A stretch of 64,000 nucleotides of DNA from Zhihengliuella halotolerans (GCF_004217565.1 NZ_SHLA01000001.1:1-64000), one strand, 5' to 3'; shown: positions 24,663 to 34,082, numbered from the stretch's first letter. The notes: generated from the letters alone by a model not told the origin. Numbers and translations are program-made.

Positions 24663-25331
24663 ATGGACGAAACCCCCCTGCCGATGCACGCCCGCCGCCG
24701 CGAACTGGGTGAGGCCTCCCGGCAGCATATCCTCGATGTCGCGGTGCGGCTCATGTCAGAGCGGGGTTTCGAGGGGACCGCGATGTCCGCGCTGTGCAAG
24801 GAGACGGGCCTTCCGGCGAGCTCGATCTACTGGCATTTCGGCTCGAAGGACGGCTTGCTCGAAGCGGTCATGGAGCGAGGCGGGGAGCAGTTCTTCACTT
24901 CATTTCCCGACCCCGGCGATGCCGCGGAGCCGGCCGACAAGTTGCGCCGATTCGTCCGGTCGACCGGCGCCTGGCTCCTCGAGGAGTCGCGCAATGGTCA
25001 GTTCCTGCAGCTGCAGCTGCGGTTTCGGCTCAGCCGGCGGGCGCCGCTGGCCGAGAAGTTCGCAGCCAAGGCGGACGCCGGCATGCAGAAGAGCATCGAG
25101 TACGTCCGGGCATGGATCGCCTACGCCTATGCGAGCGAAGGCGAAGAGGTCGCCCAGCGCCTCGCCGCGGAGACTGCGCATTTTGCAGTCGCCATGCTGG
25201 ACGGGGTCTTCATCATGGTGTACGACGACGACCGCGTCGATGCGGTCGAGATGATCGACGACGCCGCGGAGGCGCTTGTGAGCCGCGTCGAATCCCGTCT
25301 GGCCGCGATCAAGCCGGCCGCGACAGAGTAG
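24663..25331 (+). CDS. TetR-family transcriptional regulator
   Basis: 222 aa. HTH: ILDVAVRLMSERGFEGTAMSALCKETGLPASSIYWHFGSKDGL. The C-terminal domain is helical with AETAHFAVAMLDGVFIM. It starts 41 bp after the thioesterase and may be co-transcribed. The last 23 bp overlap a convergent gene. Ligand and targets unknown. Confidence 0.87.
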   Translation: MDETPLPMHARRRELGEASRQHILDVAVRLMSERGFEGTAMSALCKETGLPASSIYWHFGSKDGLLEAVMERGGEQFFTSFPDPGDAAEPADKLRRFVRSTGAWLLEESRNGQFLQLQLRFRLSRRAPLAEKFAAKADAGMQKSIEYVRAWIAYAYASEGEEVAQRLAAETAHFAVAMLDGVFIMVYDDDRVDAVEMIDDAAEALVSRVESRLAAIKPAATE

Positions 25332-26235
25332 GGCTGGTCCCGGGGCCGCGCATTGGTCCGGCCCCGAGCGGGTCGTCCCCCTCGAAATCGTCGAACACGG
25401 TCCCGTCGTCGGGCCAGCACATGGCCTCCATGATCGCGGAGTCGGCGATGTCCTCGGAGACCATGTGACCGTCCCCGTCGAGGATGCGGCAGCCGACTTC
25501 GCCCGGGGAATCGCCGTAGTGGATGACGGTCACGCTCCCGGCCCACACATCGATGTCGATGACCTCGGAGAACGGCTCGCCCGCCTCGATTTCTTCGGTC
25601 CGGTAGCCATCGCCCGCGAGACCCGTGTAGATCTCGACTTCGGCGGGGACGTCGGCCCAGGCCTCGAACGTGTAGGCCTCAACCTCTCCCGGTCCGGCCC
25701 AGTCGCCCAGCGCGCCGAATTCGTCGTCGAAGCTCTCGAACGCTGAGAACACTGCCGCGAAGGCGAGGGTCCACAGGAGAGCGATGACGAGTGACGCGAT
25801 GCCCGTTGACAGCCCCGCGATAGCGAGCGCGCGGCTGTGGAGCTTTCGTGTCATGGCGATGCCGGCGACGATGACCGCGGCGAGGCCAACGGGGAACGCC
25901 GCGAAGTGTACGAAAGGCACGAGGGACAGACAAGCAGCAACGACGCCGAGTATGATCGCAGCGATCGTCAGACCGCTGGCCTTGGGCGGGACTGTGCCCG
26001 GCGGACCGGGCATCGCGGGCGGCGGCCAGGGGCGACCGTCCGGCGTCTGCTGCCAGGAAACGGGGTAGGAGTAGTCGGGACGCTGTTGCTGCGCCGGCTG
26101 TTCCGGGCCCGGCGGCTGCGGAGGCAGTGGCTGTTGCGCCCGCTCCGGGCTCGAGGGCTCCGGCGGGCGCGGAGCGTAAGGATTCTGCGGAATCGGCTGG
26201 TCGTTCGGTTCGCGATCCGGCGTCGTGTCGCTCAT
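25309..26235 (-). CDS. Pro/Gln-rich membrane protein with DUF4190-like segment
   Basis: 308 aa. A Pro/Gln-rich cytoplasmic N-terminus (1-85) precedes two membrane segments (about 88-130 and 137-165) in the arrangement of DUF4190 proteins (ASGLTIAAIILGVVAACLSLVPF). The C-terminal 140 residues are extracellular and acidic (Glu/Asp-rich) with a lone Cys pair (GCRIL, MCWPDD). No catalytic motif is visible. Common in actinobacteria; function unknown. Convergent with tetR, overlapping by 23 bp. Confidence 0.8.
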   Translation of the reverse strand: MSDTTPDREPNDQPIPQNPYAPRPPEPSSPERAQQPLPPQPPGPEQPAQQQRPDYSYPVSWQQTPDGRPWPPPAMPGPPGTVPPKASGLTIAAIILGVVAACLSLVPFVHFAAFPVGLAAVIVAGIAMTRKLHSRALAIAGLSTGIASLVIALLWTLAFAAVFSAFESFDDEFGALGDWAGPGEVEAYTFEAWADVPAEVEIYTGLAGDGYRTEEIEAGEPFSEVIDIDVWAGSVTVIHYGDSPGEVGCRILDGDGHMVSEDIADSAIMEAMCWPDDGTVFDDFEGDDPLGAGPMRGPGTSPTLSRPA

Positions 26236-26324
26236 GTGCGCCCTCCTGGCAGGGTCTCGGCGGCTACAACCATTTTAGGCCCTGCGCCGCAATCTGGTGC
26301 CGCCGCTGGGGGATAGACTGGTTA

Positions 26325-26340
26325 TCGAAGACTTGTTCGG
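26325..26340. promoter_or_regulatory. LexA (SOS) box
   Basis: TCGAAGACTTGTTCGG matches 10 of 12 arm positions of the actinobacterial SOS box TCGAAC-N4-GTTCGA. It lies 18 bp upstream of umuD. A possible -10 TAGACT is at 26314-26319. Confidence 0.8.
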
Positions 26341-26357
26341 CAAAGTGAGGTGCGGTG

Positions 26358-26768
26358 ATGACCGAGTCGATCGATGGTGCGGAAAGCGCCGGAGTCCTCC
26401 GCCCGCGCCCGGCTACCGGGTTCGCGTCCCCGGCGGGGGACTACTACGACGGCGGTATCGACCTGAACCGGCACCTCATCCCGGACCGGACCAGCACGTT
26501 TGTGATGCGCGTGTCCGGTCATTCCATGGCGGGCGCGGGCGCAGCCGATGGCGATGAGCTCATCGTCGAACGGGCGCGGGCACCGCGTGACGGCAACGTC
26601 GTGGTCGCAGTCCTCGACGGCGAGCTCGTCGTCCGCCGGCTCCGAATCGAGGCCGCCGGACCGGTCCTGCAGACCGAACCGCTGCCACCGAGCCCGCCCG
26701 TCCGCACGCGCGTCGACGGCGAGCTCGACGTGTGGGGCGTGGTCACCCGGAGCCTGCACCGGCTATGA
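26358..26768 (+). CDS. umuD: UmuD-like S24 peptidase with altered active site
   Basis: 136 aa from the ATG; a GTG one codon earlier is also possible. Alignment by eye with E. coli UmuD is clear: [19 protein letters not shown] and [10 protein letters not shown]. The Ser nucleophile is S56. The lysine general base, 37 residues after Ser in E. coli (S60/K97), is Arg here (R93 in GELVVRRL). The self-cleavage site Cys-Gly is Thr-Gly (T20-G21). Autocleavage to UmuD' is therefore doubtful. It is controlled by the LexA box and coupled to umuC by ATGA. Confidence 0.88.
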   Translation: MTESIDGAESAGVLRPRPATGFASPAGDYYDGGIDLNRHLIPDRTSTFVMRVSGHSMAGAGAADGDELIVERARAPRDGNVVVAVLDGELVVRRLRIEAAGPVLQTEPLPPSPPVRTRVDGELDVWGVVTRSLHRL

Positions 26769-28108
26769 GCCTCGGAACCGAAGCGACAACGGGGCACCGG
26801 TTCGCGCTTGTCGACGTCAACAACTTCTACGTCTCCTGCGAGCGCGTCTTCGATCCGCGCCTGGCTGACCGCCCCGTCGTCGTGCTCTCCAACAACGACG
26901 GCTGCGTCGTCGCGCGCAGCGCGGAGGCCAAGGAACTCGGCATCAAGACGGGTACCCCGTGGTTCCAACTCGCCCCCGAGGCCGAACGCATGAACCTCGT
27001 CGCCCGTTCCAGCAACTACGAGCTCTACGGCGACATGTCCGCGCGCGTGATGGAGGTGATCGGCCGCTTCGGTGCCTGGCAGGAGGTCTACTCGATCGAC
27101 GAGTCGTTCCTCGGCCTGCCCGCCGCCGCGGAGCCCGCGTTCGCCGCTACCGCCCGGGCCGTCCGCGAAGCCGTCCGCCGGCTCGTGGGCGTCCCGGTCT
27201 GCGTGGGCGTCGCCCCGTCGAAGACGCTGGCCAAGTTCGCCAACCACATCGCCAAGCACAACGGGCACCTCGACGGCGTCTGCTCGCTGGGCTCCCTGCC
27301 GGCCGCGGACCTCGAACGCCTCGCCGCGCGCCTGCCGGTCACCGAGGTCTGGGGCGTCGGGGCGCGCACGGGTGAGAAGCTCGCCGGCCAGGGGATCCAG
27401 AGCGTCGCCGACCTCGCAGCCGCCGATCCGGCGCGCATCCGCAAGAAGTTTTCCGTGAACCTCCAGCGCACGGTCCTGGAGCTGCGCGGCACCGCGTGCA
27501 TCGCCCCGATCGACGAGCGCGCAGACGCCCACCAGATCATGTTCTCGCGCTCCTTCTCGACCCCCGTCGACACCGTCGCCGCGATGGCCGATGTCATGAC
27601 GGTCTACGCGCAAGCCGCTGCCTCGCGTTTGAGCGCGCGCGGCCTGCAGACCGCCGTCGTCACGGCGTTTGCCGGGACCAGCCGCTTCGCCGCGGGTGAG
27701 GCCTCGAACCCGTCGGTCTCGGTGCCGCTGCCGGAGCCCACTGACGATCCCATCGCGATCGTCCGCGCCGCCGTCGCCGGGCTCGAGGCGCGCCTGGTGC
27801 CGGGGGTGCGCTACGTGCGCGCCGGCGTCGTGCTCTCGGGCCTCACCCGGGCCGGCGCGGCCCGCCAGGGCGAGTTCGACCTGTTCGGGACCCCGGACGA
27901 CGACGGAGCACCCGCCGCGGGACGGGATGCGCAGGCGGCGGCGAACCTGGGCTCGCTCCTGGGGGACGTGAAGGCGCGCTTCGGGCAGGCATCGATCGGG
28001 CTCGGCGCCGGCGGAGTCCAGGTTCCGGCGGACTGGAGCATGAAGCGGCAGTACTCGTCACCGAAGTACACCACGGAGTGGAAGGACCTGCCCGTCGCGA
28101 AGGCGTGA
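26765..28108 (+). CDS. umuC: DNA polymerase V catalytic subunit (Y-family)
   Basis: 447 aa. Y-family motifs: [15 protein letters not shown] (first catalytic Asp near residue 17), [22 protein letters not shown] (second acidic pair near residue 115), and an HhH segment [12 protein letters not shown]. The last 60 residues carry the UmuC tail; a beta-clamp-like EFDLFG is near residue 375. It performs error-prone translesion synthesis after SOS induction. Translationally coupled to the upstream UmuD. A strong terminator follows. Confidence 0.95.
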   Translation: MSLGTEATTGHRFALVDVNNFYVSCERVFDPRLADRPVVVLSNNDGCVVARSAEAKELGIKTGTPWFQLAPEAERMNLVARSSNYELYGDMSARVMEVIGRFGAWQEVYSIDESFLGLPAAAEPAFAATARAVREAVRRLVGVPVCVGVAPSKTLAKFANHIAKHNGHLDGVCSLGSLPAADLERLAARLPVTEVWGVGARTGEKLAGQGIQSVADLAAADPARIRKKFSVNLQRTVLELRGTACIAPIDERADAHQIMFSRSFSTPVDTVAAMADVMTVYAQAAASRLSARGLQTAVVTAFAGTSRFAAGEASNPSVSVPLPEPTDDPIAIVRAAVAGLEARLVPGVRYVRAGVVLSGLTRAGAARQGEFDLFGTPDDDGAPAAGRDAQAAANLGSLLGDVKARFGQASIGLGAGGVQVPADWSMKRQYSSPKYTTEWKDLPVAKA

Positions 28109-28111
28109 AAA

Positions 28112-28150
28112 CGGCGGCGGCCGGGCCCGAATCGGACCCGGCCGCCGCCG
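28112..28150. terminator. Bidirectional terminator between umuC and subtilase
   Basis: Inverted repeat 28112-28130/28132-28150 with one mismatch, very GC-rich (CGGCGGCGG/CCGCCGCCG), 3 bp after the umuC stop and 15 bp before the end of the subtilase gene. Confidence 0.85.
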
Positions 28151-28165
28151 CGTGTGCGGTGGCTC

Positions 28166-31100
28166 CTACTTGAAGGAGACCACTTGCGCGCGGTCGCCCG
28201 AGGCGTTGTGGTGGTGCAGCAGCAGCGCCGAACCGACCGGCTTCTGCTTGCCCTTGCCCTTCTTGCCGTTGCCGGCCGTGGTGACGTCGGCTTCGAGCGA
28301 GGTGCCCGGCTGATCGGCGAAGACCAGACCGTCACCCGCGAAGGAGACGTTCGGGTTCACCGGGTTGTAGCCGATCCATTCGGTGCTGTCGACGGGGATG
28401 ATGTTCCCGGAATCGTCCGTGTGGTAGTAGCTGTACGTCGCCACACGGTAGGAAATTTCGGTCTCGTCCTCGATGCCGAGCGCCGCCAGCGAGACCGGCA
28501 GCGTCGCCACGTTCGAATCGAACAGGTTCGAATCGACATCGCCCATCACGACGTTGACCGGCCACGCGTCGACGCTCTCGCCGGTGGCGACGTCCGTCGT
28601 CGACGCGATGTCCAGATCGATGCCGTCGAACCGGGTCGTGTACGTCCTGAAATCGGCGGAACCGTCGCCGTCGACGTCGATCTGGACCTCGATCTCCGTG
28701 CCGCCGGCCAGGTGGGCCCAGTCGGAGTGGGTCGCAACGCCGAAGTTCAGCACGCCGTCGGCGACGCCCGCGGTGGCGGCGTCGGAGTTGGCCCCGACGT
28801 ACGCGAGATCCATCTCGGCCACGCCGGCCGCCGTCGTGTCGGAGAGCTCATCCGAGGTCGCGCCGAGCTCGAAGGCGGAGACCAGCGAGGTGACGTTCTC
28901 GGCACCCTCGCCCGCGTCCACGCCGCGGCCCGAGAGCGGGATGGAGGTCTCGCCGTCGCGGACCTTGACCTTCTTCGGCGCGGTCATGTCCGCCACGGGC
29001 TTCGGTGCGGCCTGGACCGGGACGCGCAGGGTCGGCGCGTCCGGGGCCGACAGCTCGACGCGACCGGTCGCGTCGGCGATCCACTGGCGGGCCAGGCCCG
29101 ACTGCGACGACTCCAGGGTCGGGTCCATGGTCTTGGCGAACTGGGCCGGATCCACGGTCAGGGTGACGTCGAACTCGGCGGTGCCGCCGGCCGGAACCGA
29201 GACCTCGTCGGTGCTCAGCGTGTAGACGGCGCCGGGGATCTCCGACGACGGGGAGTAGGACACCGCGTAGGTGGCGGCGGCGTCGGACTGATTCTCGACC
29301 GTGACGGCCTTCGTGGCCGTGTAGGTCTCGGCGCCGAGCTCGATCACGCCGAAGATCACGCTAGTCATCTCCGGTGCCTCGCTCGCGTAGGCGATCGAGC
29401 CGGTCTCGAGGGCGGCGCTGCCGATCACGCGGCCGGAGCCGACGCGGTTCGGTCCGAAGGCTTCGCCGTTGTCGGCGATGACGTCGGCCGTGGCGGTGTT
29501 CATCAGGCGGGACTTGACCTCGTACGGGGTGTAGTCGCCCGAACCGTAGACGAGTGCCGCCAGGCCTGCAACGTGCGGGGTGGCCATGGACGTGCCGGAC
29601 ATGACGGCCGCGCCGTCGCCGGCGGCGACGCCGACCGAGCCGATCAGGGTGCCCGGGGCGGCGACGTCGGGCTTCACGATGCCGTCGGAGCCGTGGACGC
29701 CGCGCGAGGAGCTGGGGTTCAGCGTGTCGAGCGCGCCCGAGGCGTCCTTCGTGGAGCCGATCAGGTCCTGGGCGAGCTGCAGCTCCAGGGTCCCGGCCTC
29801 GGCGTCCGCGCGCAGCGCATCCGAGTGAGTCTTGTTGAGCTGGATGCCCGGGATCGTCGCGTTGCCCGCGATGCCCGAGGAGAAGACCAGACGCGGGGAG
29901 TCGAGCACGACGCCGGCGCCGCCGGCGGCCTCGATGTTGTTGAACCGGGCGGTCGAACCGCACGGGAAGTCGCCGTTCTCCTCCCACTGGATCCAGACCC
30001 AGCTGCCGCCGAGGTCGGTCCCGTCGGGCCAGGCGTCGCAGCCGAAGCGGTTGTCGGCCGGCGCCATCTGCACAGTGCCGCGCAGCTGCTCGTCGGAGGC
30101 GGCGGAGTAGTCGAAGTTCACCGAGTACTGGCCCGCGGCCCGGCCGGCGGACTCGGCAGGCGCGAGAACGTCGGCGCCGTCGAGGGTCACGGTCGAGCCG
30201 ACCGAGTTGGCCACGGTCAGCGACGAGGCCGAGTTGCCCGGGGAGCCGCCCACGTTGGTCACGTCGGAGGCGTTGCCGGAGGCGATCACGGACAGGATGC
30301 CGAGCTCGCTGAGGGCGTCGACGATGTCGTTCTCGGGATCGTCGACGGGGGAGTGATCGGAACCGAGAGACATGTTCACGATGTCCGCGCGGTCGGAGAA
30401 GTCGCCGTCGCCGTTCGGATCCAGCACGTAGTCGAGGGCCTGCCCGACGACGGCGGAGGAACCTTCGCAGCCGAAGACGCGGATGCCGATGACTTCGGCC
30501 AGCGGGGCGGTGCCCGGGCCGACCTTCATCTCCGCGACCTGGGCCTCAGTCAGCGTCGAGTAGTCGCCGTCGAACGTGTTGCCGTCCGCATCGACGCCGT
30601 AGGCGGCGGCGGATCCCGCGACGTGCGAGCCGTGACCGGCCGAGGCGCAGTCGAGCGGGTTCGGGTCAGGATGAGGCACGGGCTGGTACGAGTCGGCGTT
30701 CGGGTTCGCGTTGTAGTCGTCGCCGGTCAGGTCCCAGCCGCCGATGAACTTGGCCGGGTCCAGCAGGCCCGAGTCGGCCGCGGGCAACTCCTCCGACGCC
30801 TGCGCGGCATCATATGCTTCGCGCGTGCCGGGGCCACCGAAACCGGCGTGGGTGTAGTCGACGCCGGTGTCGAGGACCGCGATCTTCACACCCTCGCCGG
30901 TCTGGCCCAGATCCTGCCAGGCGTTGATCGCCTCGGTGTCGATCACGGCGCCGGAGTTGGACGGCTCCTTCGGCGAGATCGCGCTGACCTTGACGACGTC
31001 GTCGCGTTCGGCGAGCGTGCGCAGTTTCTTCGCGTTGCCGCGCAGGGCCACGCCGGGCAGCGCGTTCGTCGTCGTGTAGATGACGTCGGAGGCGGCCTGC

Positions 31101-31447
31101 GCCGCGGCCGACCGGCCCTTGGCCTCGATGTCCTTGCGGACCTTCTTGACCTTTTCCTTCGCCTTGACGGGCTTGCCGTTGCTCTTGGTCACGGCCGCGG
31201 GCTGGGTCTGCTCGTAGGCGCCTTCGCCAGCGAACTGGACGTACACGGAGACCTCACCGGTGGCCGAGGCCAGCGACGGGGAGATCTTCAGGTCGGTGCC
31301 GGACAGCGAGGTCCCGCTGTAGGCCTCCGCCAGCGGTTGCGACGAGGTCGTGGCCGCCGCCGGCAGCGCCGCGGTCGCCGCGAGGGCGAGACCAGCGGAC
31401 GCGGCGACGACGGCTCTGGACAGCCGGTATCGGTGCGAATTGCTCAT
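28166..31447 (-). CDS. Secreted subtilisin-like (S8) serine protease with PA insert
   Basis: 1093 aa. Signal peptide about 1-32 (LALAATAALPAAAT); I9-like propeptide about 60-160; catalytic D193 (AVLDTGVDY), H272 (GHGSHVAG), oxyanion N392 (ASGN) and S620 (SGTSMATPHVAG). A PA domain is inserted between His and Ser regions (about 425-570). The C-terminal 430 residues contain Fn3-like beta domains and Ca-site-like DVDGDGSADF, and end in a Lys/Gly-rich stretch and HHHNAS without an LPxTG anchor. It is probably exported to degrade extracellular protein. Strong SD AAGGAG. Regulated promoter region described separately. Confidence 0.95.
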   Translation of the reverse strand: MSNSHRYRLSRAVVAASAGLALAATAALPAAATTSSQPLAEAYSGTSLSGTDLKISPSLASATGEVSVYVQFAGEGAYEQTQPAAVTKSNGKPVKAKEKVKKVRKDIEAKGRSAAAQAASDVIYTTTNALPGVALRGNAKKLRTLAERDDVVKVSAISPKEPSNSGAVIDTEAINAWQDLGQTGEGVKIAVLDTGVDYTHAGFGGPGTREAYDAAQASEELPAADSGLLDPAKFIGGWDLTGDDYNANPNADSYQPVPHPDPNPLDCASAGHGSHVAGSAAAYGVDADGNTFDGDYSTLTEAQVAEMKVGPGTAPLAEVIGIRVFGCEGSSAVVGQALDYVLDPNGDGDFSDRADIVNMSLGSDHSPVDDPENDIVDALSELGILSVIASGNASDVTNVGGSPGNSASSLTVANSVGSTVTLDGADVLAPAESAGRAAGQYSVNFDYSAASDEQLRGTVQMAPADNRFGCDAWPDGTDLGGSWVWIQWEENGDFPCGSTARFNNIEAAGGAGVVLDSPRLVFSSGIAGNATIPGIQLNKTHSDALRADAEAGTLELQLAQDLIGSTKDASGALDTLNPSSSRGVHGSDGIVKPDVAAPGTLIGSVGVAAGDGAAVMSGTSMATPHVAGLAALVYGSGDYTPYEVKSRLMNTATADVIADNGEAFGPNRVGSGRVIGSAALETGSIAYASEAPEMTSVIFGVIELGAETYTATKAVTVENQSDAAATYAVSYSPSSEIPGAVYTLSTDEVSVPAGGTAEFDVTLTVDPAQFAKTMDPTLESSQSGLARQWIADATGRVELSAPDAPTLRVPVQAAPKPVADMTAPKKVKVRDGETSIPLSGRGVDAGEGAENVTSLVSAFELGATSDELSDTTAAGVAEMDLAYVGANSDAATAGVADGVLNFGVATHSDWAHLAGGTEIEVQIDVDGDGSADFRTYTTRFDGIDLDIASTTDVATGESVDAWPVNVVMGDVDSNLFDSNVATLPVSLAALGIEDETEISYRVATYSYYHTDDSGNIIPVDSTEWIGYNPVNPNVSFAGDGLVFADQPGTSLEADVTTAGNGKKGKGKQKPVGSALLLHHHNASGDRAQVVSFK

Positions 31448-31502
31448 GGGTGCTCCTTGAATTCGGTAGCCGGACGCAGAGTGATGTGCGTCTCACCGTG
31501 CC

Positions 31503-31530
31503 AGCCTAGGCGAGCCAGCCTAGTTGTCAA
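31503..31530 (-). promoter_or_regulatory. Subtilase promoter with embedded repeats
   Basis: On the minus strand TTGACA (31525-31530), 16-bp spacer, TAGGCT (31503-31508). The spacer contains a 10-bp direct repeat GCCAGCCTAG (plus-strand 31500-31509 and 31514-31523) that also forms the inverted repeat CTAGGC-N6-GCCTAG (31506-31523). A regulator bound here would cover the promoter. Confidence 0.5.
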
Positions 31531-31602
31531 GGAGTTGTTTAATACTTCCGGGAGTGGCGTTGACCGTCACACGGGGCCCGGGCGGGGCTCGGCCGGGCCG
31601 GC

Positions 31603-32427
31603 TCAGCCCTGCCAGAGCGCGTCGAACGGCGCTGCCGAGGCCACGCGGCGGCGGATGCCGCGCGTGACGAACGATTTCGCCGCGCGGGCCGCGTCGAGCG
31701 GCGTCGCCCCCTTGGCCAGCTCGGCCGTGACGGCCGCGGCGAGGGAACAGCCGGCGCCTGAGACGGCGACCTCGCCGATCTTCTCTTCGCGCAGGACCTC
31801 GAGCGTCTCGCCGTCGTAAAACACGTCGATCGCGTCTTGGCCGCTCAGTCGCACGCCGCCCTTGGCGAGTACGGCGGCGCCCGAGATGTCATGGATGCGC
31901 TTGGCCGCCTCGATCAAGGACGCCTCGTCGGTGATGGCGATGCCGGAGAGCTGCTCGGCCTCGAAGTGGTTCGGCGTCACGAACGTCGCCAGCGGCAGGA
32001 GGTTCGCCTTCAGCGCCTCGTCGGTGTCGAGCGCGTGGCCCGGCTCCTGGCCCTTGCAGATCAGCACCGGGTCGAGCACCACGTGCCGCCACGACTGGCC
32101 CTTGAGCGCGGTGGCGACCGTGTCGATGGTGGCTGGCGAGCCCATCATGCCGAGCTTGACGGTGTCGAGCGCGCCGGCGTAGCACGTCTGCGCGGCCTCG
32201 AGCTGGTCGGCGATCACGCCCGGCTCCACCGGCACGAACCGGTGGTTCCAGTTGCTCTTCGGGTCGAAGGAGACGATGCAGGTCAGCGCCACGATGCCGT
32301 ACGTGCCGAGCTGCTGGAAGGTCTTCAGGTCGGCCTGCGCGCCGGCGCCGCCGGTCGCCTCCGAGCCGGCGATCGTGAGCGTGATGGCGGGGGCCGGTGC
32401 GTAATCGGTGGAAGTCATGCCCACCAT
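31603..32427 (-). CDS. Pyridoxine/hydroxymethylpyrimidine kinase (ThiD/PdxK family)
   Basis: 274 aa ribokinase-like enzyme. AGSEATGGAGAQADLKTF near the N-terminus and the anion-hole/catalytic motif VSGAGCSLAAAV (Cys for the usual Asp-containing GTGCT) near residue 240 are as in the Gram-positive ThiD-like pyridoxine kinases with a reactive Cys. It phosphorylates pyridoxal/pyridoxine or HMP with ATP. An alternative ATG at 32418 exists. It stands alone; neighbours are subtilase and a TetR. Confidence 0.85.
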   Translation of the reverse strand: MVGMTSTDYAPAPAITLTIAGSEATGGAGAQADLKTFQQLGTYGIVALTCIVSFDPKSNWNHRFVPVEPGVIADQLEAAQTCYAGALDTVKLGMMGSPATIDTVATALKGQSWRHVVLDPVLICKGQEPGHALDTDEALKANLLPLATFVTPNHFEAEQLSGIAITDEASLIEAAKRIHDISGAAVLAKGGVRLSGQDAIDVFYDGETLEVLREEKIGEVAVSGAGCSLAAAVTAELAKGATPLDAARAAKSFVTRGIRRRVASAAPFDALWQG

Positions 32428-32468
32428 TTTAGGACCCCCGGTCCCCGGAACGACGACGTCGGGCGGGC

Positions 32469-33143
32469 CTACGCCGCGCGGCCGCCCGCGGCGCCCCGAA
32501 CGCGCCGACTCCTGGCGTCGTCTTCGGATCCGAGGGCGCGGACGAGGGCCAGGATCTCGTCCAGGATGGTGCGCACCACGGGCAGGCGGGAGAGTACGGC
32601 GATCCGGGCGGTGAGCGGTGCAGCGCGGGCCACGAGTAGGCGGGAGCGGTGTCGATCCGGGGAGGTGTCGGCGGCCCAGAACGCCAGGATCGCGCGCGTG
32701 ATCAGGTGCACGAGTTCCGGGAGCCCCTGCCGGACGGGCAGCGGTGCCCGAGGGCGGGAGGAGTCGATCGCGGCGACGAGCGCGCCGTTCTCGTCCGGCG
32801 GGGGCAGTCCGCCGGCGCGCAGGAACGCGGTGCCGCAGTCATGATAGGGCTCCAGAGCGTCGAGCAGGCCGTCCCACAGGCTGCGGAGGTTGTGCTCGAG
32901 AGTGTTCCCGGTGGCCAGATCGGGAGCGACGCGGGCACGATGCTCGGCGAGCAGATCATCGAAGAGTTCGAGCGCCAGGTCGTCCTTTGATTCGAAGTAG
33001 TAGTACGTGTTGCCGAGCGAGACGCCGCTTTCGGTGGCGATGGCGCGCAAAGTGGTATTGGAGAAACCCTTGCTCCGAAAAAGCTTGAACGCTGCACTTT
33101 TCAGTTTGGCGCGAGTGCGGGTCGACTTTGAGTCCTGCTGCAC
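32469..33143 (-). CDS. TetR-family transcriptional regulator
   Basis: 224 aa, GTG start with SD AAAGGGG. HTH: FKLFRSKGFSNTTLRAIATESGVSLGNTYYYFESKDDL, of the AcrR-like type. The Arg-rich C-terminus is longer than usual. A 20-bp perfect palindrome 45 bp upstream of its start is the probable operator. It is divergent from the queuosine-precursor transporter, which it may also control. Confidence 0.88.
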   Translation of the reverse strand: MQQDSKSTRTRAKLKSAAFKLFRSKGFSNTTLRAIATESGVSLGNTYYYFESKDDLALELFDDLLAEHRARVAPDLATGNTLEHNLRSLWDGLLDALEPYHDCGTAFLRAGGLPPPDENGALVAAIDSSRPRAPLPVRQGLPELVHLITRAILAFWAADTSPDRHRSRLLVARAAPLTARIAVLSRLPVVRTILDEILALVRALGSEDDARSRRVRGAAGGRAA

Positions 33144-33187
33144 GTGCTCACCCCTTTGATCTGCTGGGAACCATGCCAGTCTATCTA

Positions 33188-33207
33188 TTTTTGAACATGT
33201 TCAAAAA
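33188..33207. promoter_or_regulatory. Perfect 20-bp palindrome, probable TetR operator
   Basis: TTTTTGAACATGTTCAAAAA, a perfect palindrome with an AT-rich surround in a GC-rich genome. Located 45 bp upstream of the tetR start and about 140 bp upstream of the transporter start. Confidence 0.75.
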
Positions 33208-33347
33208 ATTGACCGGATTCCGGCGATTCGCCTCGGCATCCGGGGGATCGTGTGAGAATGAAAGGGCAAGTGCTAATACAGCCGGCCGCGCCCGGGACGA
33301 CTCCGGCGGCCGAGGCGAACCACTTTTCAATGAATCGAGAGACACCC

Positions 33348-34064
33348 ATGGCTTCAGCAGCCCCCGAATCCAGCCCTGCCCCGGAGGCAGGGACCCGCGT
33401 GCGCAACGCGGCCTTCGCGGCCACCGGCAGCCCCTACTTCTCCAGCGTTCTGGCGCTCATGGCGCTCGTCGTCGTGCTCTCCAACATCGGCGCGACCAAG
33501 GGCGTGACCTTCGGCCCGATCGTCACCGACGGCGGGTTCTTCCTGTTCCCGCTGGCGTACATCCTCGGCGACGTCGTCTCCGAGGTGTACGGGTTCAAGG
33601 CCGCGCGCCGAGCGATCATCACGACGTTTGCGCTCTCGGCCTTCGCGACGTTGTGCTTCTGGATCGTCATCGCCCTGCCCGCGGCCGAATGGTACGACGG
33701 GCAGGAGGCGCTCGCGGCGACGCTGGGTCCGGTGTGGCAGATCGTCGCCGCGTCCCTGCTCGGCTTCGCGGTGGGGCAGCTGCTGAACTCCTACGTGCTC
33801 GTGCGCATGAAGGCCCACTTCGGAGAGAAGGCGCTCGTGGGCCGCCTGCTCGGCTCGACCGGTGTCGGGGAGTTCGCGGACACGCTGATCTTCTGCTCGA
33901 TCGCTGCGTCGGTCATCGGCATCTCGGACGCGCCGACGTTCGCCAACTACGTGATCGTCGGCTTCCTCTACAAGACGGCGGTCGAGGTCCTCTTCGTGCC
34001 GGTCACGACCGCGGTCATCGCCTGGTTCAAGCGCCGCGAGCCCAGCTACGCCGCCGCGGCGTGA
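33348..34064 (+). CDS. yhhQ: Queuosine precursor transporter (YhhQ/VUT family)
   Basis: 238 aa with about six membrane segments. The family segments are MALVVVLSNIGATKGVTFG, FFLFPLAYILGDVVSEVYGFK and STGVGEFADTLIFCSIA. It imports queuine or preQ0/preQ1 for tRNA modification. Start choice: ATG at 33348 has GAGAG upstream; ATGs at 33258 and 33330 are in frame but less convincing. tRNA-guanine transglycosylase lies 2.9 kb downstream on the other strand, which supports the function. Confidence 0.88.
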   Translation: MASAAPESSPAPEAGTRVRNAAFAATGSPYFSSVLALMALVVVLSNIGATKGVTFGPIVTDGGFFLFPLAYILGDVVSEVYGFKAARRAIITTFALSAFATLCFWIVIALPAAEWYDGQEALAATLGPVWQIVAASLLGFAVGQLLNSYVLVRMKAHFGEKALVGRLLGSTGVGEFADTLIFCSIAASVIGISDAPTFANYVIVGFLYKTAVEVLFVPVTTAVIAWFKRREPSYAAAA

Positions 34065-34082
34065 GGCACATCTGAGAACGAC

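Noticed and set aside
28154-31819. Very long open frame (about 1220 codons) on the plus strand opposite the subtilase
   Set aside because: It is the antisense of a clearly conserved S8 protease in GC-rich DNA; composition is Arg/Gly/Val/Asp-rich with no motif, as expected for a mirror frame.
33209-33347. preQ1 riboswitch in the yhhQ leader
   Set aside because: No convincing aptamer pattern or conserved loop could be traced by eye; a covariance search (Rfam preQ1 models) on 33144-33347 would decide.
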